Assembly: GCA_902776985.1 (NCBI GenBank)
Contig: CACYSD010000034.1
Coordinates: 1-19,516 of the forward strand
Direction: 5' to 3'
Origin: UBA3839 sp902776985
GTDB lineage: Bacteria > Bacteroidota > Bacteroidia > Bacteroidales > Bacteroidaceae
Length of the DNA stretch: 19,516 bases
Positions 1 to 7,252 of this stretch are shown in pieces. The notes under the pieces are model-generated. The model saw only the letters and a list, made by a program, of their open reading frames with translations. It made no database searches and was not told the DNA's origin. Within the stretch, counting starts at the first letter, position 1. The number at the start of each line of letters is the position of its first letter. The translations under genes were made by a program, and so were the position numbers.

Positions 1-357
1 AGGAAAATACTGCTTTATCTTCGTGTTCCAGAGACTATCATTGCCATCAATAAATGCTGTCACACGCTTTTGAAGAGGCTGAGTCTCATCATAAAGAAGA
101 CGATGCAAAGAACGGTACTCTTCGGGTTCATACTTCAGGAAATTCTGCACTGCAGTACGTTGATTGCCCGAATACCACAAATTCAGAAAATTCATCTCTG
201 ATATATTCTTTGCAAAGTCCGAGCTATCAGCGTTAAGACTATTATGATACTTTGAAATGATTTGCCACTTATACAGCTCTTGCTGAGAGGGGTCTCCGTT
301 CAATCCATATTGCTTCAGATGATCGGCAAAGTTATTTATAAGTTCATTTATCGTCAT
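1..357 (-). CDS. N-terminal part of an McrB-like AAA-family protein (partial, runs off left edge)
   Basis: An uninterrupted reading frame of 119 codons starts with ATG at 357 and continues past the left edge with no stop. The protein begins MTINELINNF and contains a YKWQIISKYH stretch near residue 29, an FLNLWYSGNQ stretch near residue 57, and EPEEYRSLHRLLYDE near residue 77. This order (YKW, N-L, then EPE..R.L...LYDE...L..R) resembles, from memory, the region ahead of the AAA domain in McrB-like ATPases of Bacteroidetes, which are related to type IV restriction of modified DNA. The Walker motifs would lie outside the window, so the ATPase assignment is not directly visible. The start is the first ATG of the open frame and lies about 120 nt downstream of a promoter-like -7 element. 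The gene could also be an orphan AAA protein without a nuclease partner. Confidence 0.55.
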   Translation of the reverse strand, partial: MTINELINNFADHLKQYGLNGDPSQQELYKWQIISKYHNSLNADSSDFAKNISEMNFLNLWYSGNQRTAVQNFLKYEPEEYRSLHRLLYDETQPLQKRVTAFIDGNDSLWNTKIKQYFP

Positions 358-475
358 ATTTATATTAGATCTTTTCTATAGTTCTTTCAGTATATTAGAA
401 ACAGGCTCTTTGATTCAGTGTAGTATTCGTCTTTCTTTAATCTTCCAAATCTCAGGTATTATTTATTCTTTATTG

Positions 476-483
476 CAAAAATA
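476..483 (-). promoter_or_regulatory. Putative -7 element upstream of the McrB-like gene
   Basis: Read on the minus strand the sequence is TATTTTTG, matching the Bacteroidetes -7 consensus TAnnTTTG. It would start transcription around 469, giving a leader of about 110 nt to the ATG at 357. No clear TTTG -33 element was found at the expected distance, so this is weak. Confidence 0.3.
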
Positions 484-840
484 CGAATATTTTTTATTGC
501 GAGTTGTCTTTCATGTTTTTTTTTTGAAATAGTTTTTAAAAGAATACAAATTACCACAAATCTCCCATAAATTATTTAAGAAAAAAACAGAAAAAACTCC
601 TTCGTTTAGGTTTAGGCTTCGCCTTATGATGCTGTATCTGCATGCTTCTACTTATGAACAAACTCATAGTAACAGCATTCAAATTCACCATCAATCTTTT
701 CAAGGAAGCAACCTATACGAAGGCAAAACCGAGCAAACACCGAGAGCAGAGGTTCATGTTCACATGGAAGCTATGCCGAGTCGAGAGCGAGGAAGACAAT
801 GTCAAACAACGGCTTTTCAAGCCTAAAAAATACAGGAGCC

Positions 841-875
841 TCACCCCCTACCCCCCTCCCCTAAAAGGTAGGGGA
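841..875. repeat. C/G-rich intergenic hairpin (dispersed-repeat type)
   Basis: A C-rich run containing CACCCC and CCTCCCC ends in a perfect hairpin: TCCCCTA at 857-863, loop AAAGG at 864-868, TAGGGGA at 869-875. A related C/G-rich element lies at 14100-14130 ahead of the MFS gene. Such stretches are common between genes in Prevotella and Bacteroides (recollection). No open frame crossing it looks coding. Confidence 0.45.
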
Positions 876-1098
876 AGCCTACGGCGGTTGCCATCCGGTA
901 CTATCATTATTCGTTTAATTTGTTTAATTGCACCGCAGGTGCATGTTTAATCATATAAAATCATTGTAATCATAGTGCGAAGCACGGTGTTGGAAAGAAA
1001 ACTGTGTTGATTCTTATTTAGAATCATTATAAATAATGGATTAAGGTTTTTTAACTCGAAATGCCATCTCTGAATGGCAAAGGGAGAAATGGGGCTGT

Positions 1099-1139
1099 GC
1101 ATAAATATTCACGAGATGAAGAATGGTGTATATTTATGC
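1099..1139. repeat. Inverted repeat of two A/T-rich palindrome-like sites
   Basis: The left arm GCATAAATATTCAC (1099-1112) and right arm GTGTATATTTATGC (1126-1139) are complementary at 13 of 14 positions across a 13-nt spacer. The left site, TGCATAAATATTCA at 1098-1111, is itself a near-palindrome resembling ARG-box operators (TGAATnnnnATTCA type). No arginine gene is near, so an operator role is speculative; it may simply form an RNA hairpin. Confidence 0.4.
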
Positions 1140-1207
1140 GTTTTGTCGTTGTGTTCGGTGTTTACGTGTTTTGCTTGCAAAAAGAGAGGTGTTTTATGCA
1201 AAATAAA

Positions 1208-1321
1208 GCAAAGTGTCAAAACCTCCTTACTTCAATTTTGAGAAAAGTTAAGTTTTTCTGAATTTAAACTTAACTTTGGTTGCAACAGAAGTTAACTTTG
1301 ACATTTTGAAAAGTTAACTTC
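1208..1321. repeat. Intergenic element A: lead sequence plus four decamers at 22-nt period
   Basis: The element opens with GCAAAGTGTCA (1208-1218), then CAATTTTGAGAAAAGTT (1233-1249). Four related decamers begin at 1245, 1267, 1289 and 1311, exactly 22 nt apart: AAGTTAAGTT, AACTTAACTT, AAGTTAACTT and AAGTTAACTT. The first two form a perfect 12-bp inverted repeat (1244-1255 with 1266-1277, 10-nt loop). The last two are palindromes. The lead sequence is shared with the element at 19099-19176. Two TAACTTTG strings (1271-1278 and 1293-1300) also match the Bacteroidetes -7 box, but neither has a TTTG at the right distance. Confidence 0.6.
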
Positions 1322-1386
1322 CGTGGAAACAAATGTTCGGCAGAGTTTTTAAAACGGCGAACTACCGTTTTGTCAAAATGCATAAA

Positions 1387-1428
1387 AAAAATGGATGCAT
1401 AACCGCTGCTGGTTGTGCATCCATTTTT
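1387..1428 (-). terminator. Strong intrinsic terminator downstream of the GH43 gene
   Basis: The arms 1387-1404 and 1411-1428 form an 18-bp stem, with one T opposite G, around a 6-nt loop. Read on the minus strand the stem runs into eight Ts (plus-strand A run 1384-1391). It lies about 145 nt past the stop codon of the GH43 gene and probably ends that transcript. It has some T-richness on the plus strand too, so it may act in both directions. Confidence 0.7.
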
Positions 1429-1572
1429 GCTAATGCAAAGATAATACATTTTTGGTCGAAATGCAAATTCCGAAAGCCGAATTAACAATTACGTCAGATT
1501 TATGTCAAAATCGTTATCGCTTGATTTTCAGTTAAATAAAAAGTACTTTAAATCAATGGGCAAAGCACGGGA

Positions 1573-2577
1573 TTATTCTGGAGAGTTGGTTTTGACAACC
1601 AACTTGTTACCACTCAAGTCCACTTCGAACAGATGAGGTGTGCGGATGGTGCGACCGCGGGCATCCTTCTGATGCAGGTGAACGGACATCATCCATTGAC
1701 CGTCGAAGCGTTGGAAGAGCATCGAATGGCCGTAGCCTGGCGGTGTGACAGGTTCTGGTTCCTGTAGCCAAGGACCATCGAGCGTTCCGCTTTCAGAGTA
1801 TGCCACACCTTGTGTATAGACACCGAAGACCCATGAAGTCCAAAGCATTCCGAGCCGTCCTGTCGCAGTGCGGAAAAGCCAGGGACCATCGGTAACTTTA
1901 TTCCAGGTTATCTCTCCTTTTTCATTTTTTTCACGGCTCCAGGGCGAGTCACTGGCTCTGAATAGCACTTTTGGTTCGCCAATGGTACCGCTGAGATCTG
2001 ATTTCAGTTCAATCTTCTCGATTGTGCCGTTCCAGTTCTGAAGCCATTCGCCACAGAAAACCATATATGGCTTGCCGTCATTGTCGCGCCAGAAAGTGCC
2101 GTCGAGTGTAGGACGGTCGGCAGGCAGGTAGGCTGCGTCTCCAAAAGCGCGATACGGCCCCATGGGATTGTCAGCTCGCAACACCTGAGAAGCTCGACGT
2201 TCGATGACATTTCCTCGCACCGTGTCTATCTTCACGGCCTGATTGGTGAACGTTGCGAAGTAGTAATACCACTTATCGTCTGTCTGATGCAGTTCCGCAG
2301 CCCAGATCATCGGACGAGGTCCCATCCATGAATCAGCATCAAACTCGGTAACGCGAAAGGGTCCTTCCCACAGCTGCAGGTCAGCGCTACGCCACATCAT
2401 GCCGCCCGTACCCGTCATGTAGTACATCTGCGAGGCCTTGTCTGCCAATATCGCCGGATCGCTCAAACGGATGGAATCGAGAGGTACATTCTTGCGCACC
2501 TGCCAGCCAGGCTGGGCAAAAGCAGTCACCATGCTGACCGTCAGCATAAGGATTATAGGTGTTATTTTTCTAAACAT
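1573..2577 (-). CDS. Secreted glycoside hydrolase family 43-type protein
   Basis: This 334-residue protein has a signal peptide (about residues 1-21, ending AFA-Q) and is therefore periplasmic or surface-exposed. The five-bladed beta-propeller pattern of GH43 is visible: LSDPAIL with the expected catalytic base Asp40, IWAAELH (91-97) followed by WYYYFA, LDGTFWRDNDGKPY with the pKa-modulating Asp159, VTDGPWLFR (228-236), and GYGHSMLF with His284. GH43 enzymes act on arabinans, xylans and arabinoxylan side chains; the substrate cannot be read from sequence. Asp230 stands where the catalytic Glu of the usual EGP motif is expected. The gene stands alone, with a promoter at 2617-2647 and a terminator at 1387-1428. 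No SusC/SusD pair is in the window. Length fits a single-domain GH43. Confidence 0.85.
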   Translation of the reverse strand: MFRKITPIILMLTVSMVTAFAQPGWQVRKNVPLDSIRLSDPAILADKASQMYYMTGTGGMMWRSADLQLWEGPFRVTEFDADSWMGPRPMIWAAELHQTDDKWYYYFATFTNQAVKIDTVRGNVIERRASQVLRADNPMGPYRAFGDAAYLPADRPTLDGTFWRDNDGKPYMVFCGEWLQNWNGTIEKIELKSDLSGTIGEPKVLFRASDSPWSREKNEKGEITWNKVTDGPWLFRTATGRLGMLWTSWVFGVYTQGVAYSESGTLDGPWLQEPEPVTPPGYGHSMLFQRFDGQWMMSVHLHQKDARGRTIRTPHLFEVDLSGNKLVVKTNSPE

Positions 2578-2616
2578 TATGACAAAATGGATTGTTCAAT
2601 ATATCAGGCGAATGGG

Positions 2617-2647
2617 CAAAGTTAATTATTCGTTGGGAAATGAGCAA
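2617..2647 (-). promoter_or_regulatory. Putative promoter of the GH43 gene
   Basis: On the minus strand a TAACTTTG box (2617-2624) matches the Bacteroidetes -7 consensus. A TTG (2645-2647, within CTTG) lies 20 nt upstream as a partial -33 element. Transcription would begin near 2610, about 33 nt ahead of the ATG at 2577. Confidence 0.55.
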
Positions 2648-2664
2648 GAGAAAGGGTATAAAAA

Positions 2665-2696
2665 AAGAGGGTGTGCCTATTTTGACACACCCTCTT
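2665..2696 (-). terminator. Intrinsic terminator downstream of ddh
   Basis: An 11-bp perfect stem (AAGAGGGTGTG at 2665-2675 with CACACCCTCTT at 2686-2696) encloses a 10-nt loop. On the minus strand it is followed by a T run (A run 2661-2666 on the plus strand). It lies about 180 nt past the ddh stop and just upstream of the GH43 promoter, separating the two units. Confidence 0.75.
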
Positions 2697-2792
2697 ATTA
2701 TTTTATAAAACGATAGCCAAGTACTATCACAGAGTTCTTGGGAGCGTTCAATGGTCTTTACACCCCCTTCGCAGCACCTTCCCTACGGTCAC

Positions 2793-2862
2793 CAATTGCT
2801 ACGATTCCGCAATTGCCCCCGTCATCGGGGGACAGAAACCCCAAGCGTCGGCAAGCCGAACG
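2793..2862. other. Cluster of hairpins in the ddh 3' region
   Basis: Three inverted repeats lie almost end to end in a GC-rich patch. They are CAATTGC/GCAATTG (2793-2799 with 2809-2815), CCCCCG/CGGGGG (2816-2821 with 2826-2831) and TCGGC/GCCGA (2848-2852 with 2855-2859, loop of only 2 nt as drawn). The patch sits between the ddh stop (2879) and its terminator, so it would be part of the ddh 3' untranslated RNA. It is not a tRNA. It may be a structured 3' end, a small RNA, or a dispersed repeat fragment. Confidence 0.4.
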
Positions 2863-2878
2863 ATAACACTCTTCACTC

Positions 2879-3778
2879 TTACACCAAGTGACGGATGATT
2901 TCTTCACGGTCGCCCGGAAGCATGTCGATGACTGGGAGTTCAACCATAGTGTAGGCACCTGGCTGCTGACGCAGGGAGGCACGAGCTACATTTACAAGAA
3001 CCTGAGCAGTGAGAGCTGGGTTGTTGATCTTCATATTGAACTCAAAGAGCTGGTTGTGGGTTGTGCCGCTGACACCCTTTCGAACGAGGTTTACACCGTG
3101 ACCTACGTCGTTGAGTGCATCTACGCTCTCAACCTGCTGCACGTGAGTCTCATCGTTTACAAAGTAAGGATCGCTCTTGATAGCGGCTTCAATGGTCTTA
3201 AAATCATAGCCTGGCTCCAGTTCTACGTAAACCATACGGCGGTGGATGCCTGTACCTAATGGAATGGTTGCAGAATAAGCGTCTTTAACACCTTCTATAG
3301 AACGAACGGCAACGCTGTGTCCCATGCTGCGTCCAGGACCAAAGTTTGTGTATGTGATGCCTTTAGGAGCAAGACTCTCCATGAGTGTGCGGACAATGGA
3401 GTCGCTTCCCGGATCCCAGCCTGCAGAGATGATGCTTACCGCACCTGCTGCCTTGGCTGCTGCATCGAGCGAACGGCGCAAATCCACGATTTTGGTGTGG
3501 ATATCGAATGAGTCAACTGTATTGATTCCGAGTGCGAGACATTCCTTAGCGTATATCTCAACGCTACGGGTTGGTGTGGCAAGTATTGCTACCTGTACGT
3601 CCTTCAGTTCCTTAATGCTTTTAACGATTGTATAGGATGCAAGTTCGGCTGGGCAGTTTTCTGCTCCCTTGCGACGAACAACTCCTACGCACTCCATGTC
3701 GGGTGCAGCCTCAACTGCTTGCAGTGCATACTTACCTATGTTGCCATATCCAACGATGGCTACTCTGATTTTGTCCAT
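2879..3778 (-). CDS. ddh: meso-Diaminopimelate D-dehydrogenase
   Basis: This 299-residue enzyme catalyses NADPH-dependent reductive amination of L-2-amino-6-oxopimelate (tetrahydrodipicolinate) to meso-diaminopimelate, the one-step branch that supplies peptidoglycan cross-links and lysine. The N-terminal Rossmann motif is visible as VAIVGYGNIGK (residues 6-16), followed by VVRR (33-36). Family signatures are SAGWDPGSDS (118-127), FGPGRSMGHSVAV (146-158) and PLGTGIHRRMVYVEL (173-187). Length fits the family. The ATG at 3778 lies directly before the Rossmann strand (MDKIRVAIVG), which fixes the start. It is cytoplasmic and appears monocistronic, with its own promoter (3822-3850) and a terminator at 2665-2696 after a structured 3' region. 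Confidence 0.95.
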   Translation of the reverse strand: MDKIRVAIVGYGNIGKYALQAVEAAPDMECVGVVRRKGAENCPAELASYTIVKSIKELKDVQVAILATPTRSVEIYAKECLALGINTVDSFDIHTKIVDLRRSLDAAAKAAGAVSIISAGWDPGSDSIVRTLMESLAPKGITYTNFGPGRSMGHSVAVRSIEGVKDAYSATIPLGTGIHRRMVYVELEPGYDFKTIEAAIKSDPYFVNDETHVQQVESVDALNDVGHGVNLVRKGVSGTTHNQLFEFNMKINNPALTAQVLVNVARASLRQQPGAYTMVELPVIDMLPGDREEIIRHLV

Positions 3779-3821
3779 GTCCGTTTGTTGTGTTAAGATG
3801 GGTTTTACTTTATTCCGAGTG

Positions 3822-3850
3822 CAAAGTTAAGCATAATTTGACAAATCAAA
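3822..3850 (-). promoter_or_regulatory. Putative ddh promoter
   Basis: On the minus strand a TAACTTTG -7 box (3822-3829) is preceded by TTTG (3847-3850) with a 17-nt spacer, slightly short for the Bacteroidetes promoter (about 19-21). The leader to the ATG at 3778 would be about 37 nt. The rest of 3851-3950 is A/T-rich with nothing else recognised. Confidence 0.55.
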
Positions 3851-3953
3851 AGCTTTTGATAGCAAAAATTATGTTTTTATTACCAAAAAGTTAGATTTTT
3901 ATAACAATTAGTAGAAAATAGTAATGTGATATGGTGATATTTTTAAAACAAAT

Positions 3954-3985
3954 AAACCGGTGCCTGAACTAACAGACACCGGTTT
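3954..3985 (-). terminator. Intrinsic terminator downstream of secDF
   Basis: A 9-bp stem (AAACCGGTG 3954-3962 with CACCGGTTT 3977-3985) is extended by two further pairs after a mismatch. Read on the minus strand it leads into a T-rich tract. It lies about 40 nt after the secDF stop. A separate perfect palindrome, GCACAAT-A-ATTGTGC at 3994-4008, lies between the stop codon and this hairpin. Confidence 0.7.
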
Positions 3986-4025
3986 TATGGTTTGCACAAT
4001 AATTGTGCTGAGGAGTGTTACAAGA

Positions 4026-7000
4026 TTATTTCTTCACTTCTGTTGCCTCTTCTTCAACGTCAACTTCCTTGATCTTACGACCCATAACGAGGTAAGCTGT
4101 AGGAGCAGCGATGAAGATAGAAGAGCATGTACCGAAGATTACTCCGAGAATCATTGCGAATGCGAATGAACGGATTGCTTCTCCACCGAAGATGAAGATG
4201 GCGAGCAACACGATGAGTGTAGACACAGATGTGTTGATTGTACGTGCCAAAGTAGAGTTGAGCGATTCGTTGAACAGACGCTGGTTGTCGCGCTTAGGAT
4301 AGAGCTTGAAGTTCTCACGGATACGGTCGAAGATGACCACCTTGTCGTTGATAGAGTAACCGATAGCGGTGAGGATTGCACCAATGAAGGTCTGGTCTAT
4401 GTCGAGTGAGAAACCAATCCATCCGTAGCAGATTGAGTACATACCGATGATGAGGAATGTATCGATTGTCAATGCAATGATAGAACCTACAGAGTAAGCC
4501 ACATTGCGGAAACGCAACAGGATGTAGAGGAAGATTGCGATAAGCGCGAGGATGACGCTGATGATTGCACCACGAGTGATGTCGCTTGCAATGGCAGCAC
4601 CCACCTTCTGAGAACTGATGATTGAACCAGCCTTACGGATGTCGCGGTTAACAAACTCCTCAAGTGTTACCTGATTCTTGTCGAGCATACCCATTTCGCA
4701 GAACTTCTCATAGAGGATTGCTTCGATTTCTTGGTCAACATCCTCTTCTGTGTCGTTGTAGCGGTAGTTGGTAGATACACGGAGCTGCTTGCCTTCTGTA
4801 CCGATAGCGATAACGCTGGTAGTCACGTTCTCATCAGACTTGTTGAGCTTCTCGAATGTAGAACGGAGTTCTGCACGAGCCTGTTCTGGTTCAACCTGCT
4901 GAGCGAACTCTACCTGGTAGTTGCGACCACCGGTGAAGTCGATAGATGGGCTGAGACCGCGCATAACGAGTGATGTTACGAACACGATGATCAGAATAGC
5001 GAAGAATGTGTATGAACGCTTGTAGATACCCATGAAGTTGTACTTAGTACCCTGCATGAGGTTCTTTGAAATCTTGGTAGTGAAGGTGAGGTTTGTCCAT
5101 TTCTCACGGTTGAGGAAGTGTTCGTAAACGATACGAGTCAACCAAACAGCTGTGAAGAATGAACAGACGATACCGATGATGAGGGTAGTTGCGAATCCGC
5201 GGATAGGTCCTGTACCGAAGTAGTAGAGGATGATACCGGTGATGATTGATGTGAGGTTGGAGTCGAAGATAGCGCTGAATGCGTTGTTGTAACCAGCAGC
5301 TACTGCCGACTTGATGTTCTTACCTGCGCGCATTTCCTCTTTGGTACGCTCGTAGATGAGCACGTTGGCATCGACTGCCATACCAAGGGTGAGCACCATA
5401 CCTGCGATACCTGACATTGTGAGGGCTGCCTGGAATGATGTGAGAATACCGATAGTGAAGAAGAAGTTGAGGATGAGTGCGAGGTTGGCAACCATACCAG
5501 CCTTCATACCGTACATCAGGCACATGTAGATCATCAGCACGAAGAATGCGATGATGAACGAAGTGAGACCTGCGTTGATTGACTGCTGACCGAGAGTAGG
5601 ACCTACGGTTTCGTCGCTAATCAGTTTTGCAGGAGCTGGCATACGACCTGAAGAAAGTACGTTGGCAAGGTCCTTGGTTTCGGTGAGTGTGAAGTTACCA
5701 CTGATTTCAGTGCTTCCACCGTCGATTTTACCCTTAACGTTTGGTGCGCTGTAAACCTGTCCGTCGAGAACTACTGCAACACAGTGGTTGACGTTAGCTT
5801 CGGTGAGTGCTGCCCAGATGCGGCTTCCGTCTGGATTCATCTTCATGGTAACAACAGGGTTGCCATGCTGGTCAAAGTCAGCCTTAGACTCTGTTACGAC
5901 ATCACCTTCGAGTGGTGCGTGACCGTTCTGGCCGCTTGACAGGTTGATTGCGTACAGCTCATAGATGTAACCGTCGCGTGGTCTGTCACCGAACTGGAGC
6001 TTAGCCTGTGGAATACGGCTGGTGAGCGAGTCCATCTCAGCTTTTGAGATGCCTTTCTGTCCCCAGAGGAGAGCAACGTCGGAAGGAAGGATCTGCTGTG
6101 CTTCAGGCAAACGCAGGAGTGAATCCACGCGTGCTGTGTCTGTAACTGCAGCATAACCAACCAAGCATCCGCTCTGGTATGGGTTTGGCATGAGAACTGA
6201 GAAGAGAGGATTTACGTTCTTCTCAACCTTTTCCTCTGCATCCTTGTTTGAAGCCTGCTTGAGGAGGTCAGACTTAGTATCTGTAGTTTCCTCTGCCTTG
6301 CTTTCCTCTTCGGTAGCCTCAGCTTCGTTTTCGGCTGTAGCTTCCTCTGATTCGTCAGCTTCTTCTGCTTCAGCTGCACCAGCGAGCTGGTTGTTGAGCT
6401 GGCTGAGGAGAGGTATGATTTCTACTGCATCGTAAGTTGTCCAGAACTGGAGGTTTGCACTACCAGAGAGGAGTTTCTTAGCGCGGTCAGCTTCCTTGAT
6501 ACCAGGAAGTTCAACGAGGATACGTCCACCCTGACCTTCAATCTTCTGAATGTTTGGCTGAACGACACCGAAGCGGTCGATACGTGTGCGGAGCACGCGG
6601 ATGGTGTTGTCAACAGCAGCAGAAAGCTCTTCCTGAAGAACATCGATTACTTCGTTGTCGCTGGAGTTGGTGTTGACACGTCCGCTCAGTTTCTGAGTCG
6701 CAAAGAACTGTGCAAGGCGTCCGTTTGGAGAAATGCGCTTGAATTCGCTTGCGAAAGCAGCGATGAAGTCTGCTTCGTTGGTTTTACGTGCGGCTGCAAT
6801 AGCCTCTTTGAATGTTGGGTCTTGTGCGTTTGTTCCTGCGAGAGTTTCGAGCACGTCTGGTGCTGACACTTCGAGGATAGCATTCATACCGCCCTTGAGG
6901 TCCAGACCAAGACCGATAGCGGTTTCGCGGCATTCTTTGAGATTGTAGCCGAGGTAGAATCCTTCTGAATTGAGGGAGTCTTCGTAAGCCTGTGCTGCAA

Positions 7001-7130
7001 TTGGGTCAACAGCTCTCATTTCTTCCAACTTGCTGTCCACACGACTGGTAACAATCGAGAAGGACAGGTAGAAGAGGCAGATGAGCGTGAGCGCTACCGC
7101 AAGAAATTTTACAAATCCTTTGTTTTGCAT
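4026..7130 (-). CDS. secDF: Fused protein-export membrane protein SecDF
   Basis: This 1034-residue protein uses the proton motive force to help the SecYEG/SecA translocase pull proteins across the inner membrane. SecD and SecF are fused, as is usual in Bacteroidetes. The SecD half has an N-terminal membrane helix (8-28), the GLDLKGGMN signature (75-83), a periplasmic P1 domain, then helices from about 522 including GMAVDANVLIYERTKEE (583-599). The SecF half begins near 700 with a helix (708-724), IDFTGGRNYQVEF (730-742), and ends with helices including GYSINDKVVIFDRIREN (924-940). The proton-relay Asp and Arg residues of these motifs are intact. An acidic low-complexity stretch at about 251-304, rich in Glu and Ala, is inserted in P1. 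The C-terminus is charged and cytoplasmic. The gene is monocistronic, with a leader of about 160 nt and a terminator at 3954-3985. Confidence 0.96.
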   Translation of the reverse strand: MQNKGFVKFLAVALTLICLFYLSFSIVTSRVDSKLEEMRAVDPIAAQAYEDSLNSEGFYLGYNLKECRETAIGLGLDLKGGMNAILEVSAPDVLETLAGTNAQDPTFKEAIAAARKTNEADFIAAFASEFKRISPNGRLAQFFATQKLSGRVNTNSSDNEVIDVLQEELSAAVDNTIRVLRTRIDRFGVVQPNIQKIEGQGGRILVELPGIKEADRAKKLLSGSANLQFWTTYDAVEIIPLLSQLNNQLAGAAEAEEADESEEATAENEAEATEEESKAEETTDTKSDLLKQASNKDAEEKVEKNVNPLFSVLMPNPYQSGCLVGYAAVTDTARVDSLLRLPEAQQILPSDVALLWGQKGISKAEMDSLTSRIPQAKLQFGDRPRDGYIYELYAINLSSGQNGHAPLEGDVVTESKADFDQHGNPVVTMKMNPDGSRIWAALTEANVNHCVAVVLDGQVYSAPNVKGKIDGGSTEISGNFTLTETKDLANVLSSGRMPAPAKLISDETVGPTLGQQSINAGLTSFIIAFFVLMIYMCLMYGMKAGMVANLALILNFFFTIGILTSFQAALTMSGIAGMVLTLGMAVDANVLIYERTKEEMRAGKNIKSAVAAGYNNAFSAIFDSNLTSIITGIILYYFGTGPIRGFATTLIIGIVCSFFTAVWLTRIVYEHFLNREKWTNLTFTTKISKNLMQGTKYNFMGIYKRSYTFFAILIIVFVTSLVMRGLSPSIDFTGGRNYQVEFAQQVEPEQARAELRSTFEKLNKSDENVTTSVIAIGTEGKQLRVSTNYRYNDTEEDVDQEIEAILYEKFCEMGMLDKNQVTLEEFVNRDIRKAGSIISSQKVGAAIASDITRGAIISVILALIAIFLYILLRFRNVAYSVGSIIALTIDTFLIIGMYSICYGWIGFSLDIDQTFIGAILTAIGYSINDKVVIFDRIRENFKLYPKRDNQRLFNESLNSTLARTINTSVSTLIVLLAIFIFGGEAIRSFAFAMILGVIFGTCSSIFIAAPTAYLVMGRKIKEVDVEEEATEVKK

Positions 7131-7252
7131 TTTTTTGTGAATTATTATTTAGTTTATTTATTATTTTTTTCCGTGCTTGTCTGTATTGAATTCTGCACTT
7201 TATTTATTGTTTCTTAGCTTGTTGGCGTTTTGTTTACACCACAAATTCTACG

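Larger units (their letters stand above)
358..1572. other. Gene-free stretch of about 1.2 kb
   Basis: No credible coding sequence lies here. Short open frames at 626-826, 642-950, 1061-1261 and 1270-1488 have no recognisable domain, poor composition and run through hairpins and repeats. The left part (430-600) is very A/T-rich. The stretch 830-990 carries C/G-rich hairpins of a dispersed type, including TGCACC-gca-GGTGCA at 929-943 and GTGC-gaa-GCAC at 975-985. A small hairpin TGCCAT-ctctga-ATGGCA sits at 1062-1079. The other structured parts (1099-1139, 1208-1321, 1387-1428) are listed separately. Confidence 0.7.

Noticed and set aside
626..950. Overlapping short open frames of 66 and 102 codons
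   Set aside because: They pass through a C/G-rich hairpin repeat, show no domain, and have no promoter or neighbour support. They look like spurious frames over a dispersed repeat.
1061..1261. Plus-strand open frame of 66 codons
   Set aside because: It spans two hairpins and the head of the repeat element, and matches no recognised family.
1245..1321. 22-nt period array considered as a CRISPR array or replication origin
   Set aside because: Conserved part is only 10 nt, so there is no CRISPR repeat; no cas genes, replication initiator gene or DnaA boxes are nearby.
1270..1488. Minus-strand open frame of 72 codons
   Set aside because: It overlaps the decamer array and the strong terminator hairpin; composition is not protein-like.
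2793..2862. Hairpin cluster considered as a tRNA gene
   Set aside because: There is no T-loop motif, no 7-bp acceptor stem enclosing the set and no anticodon arm in the right place.
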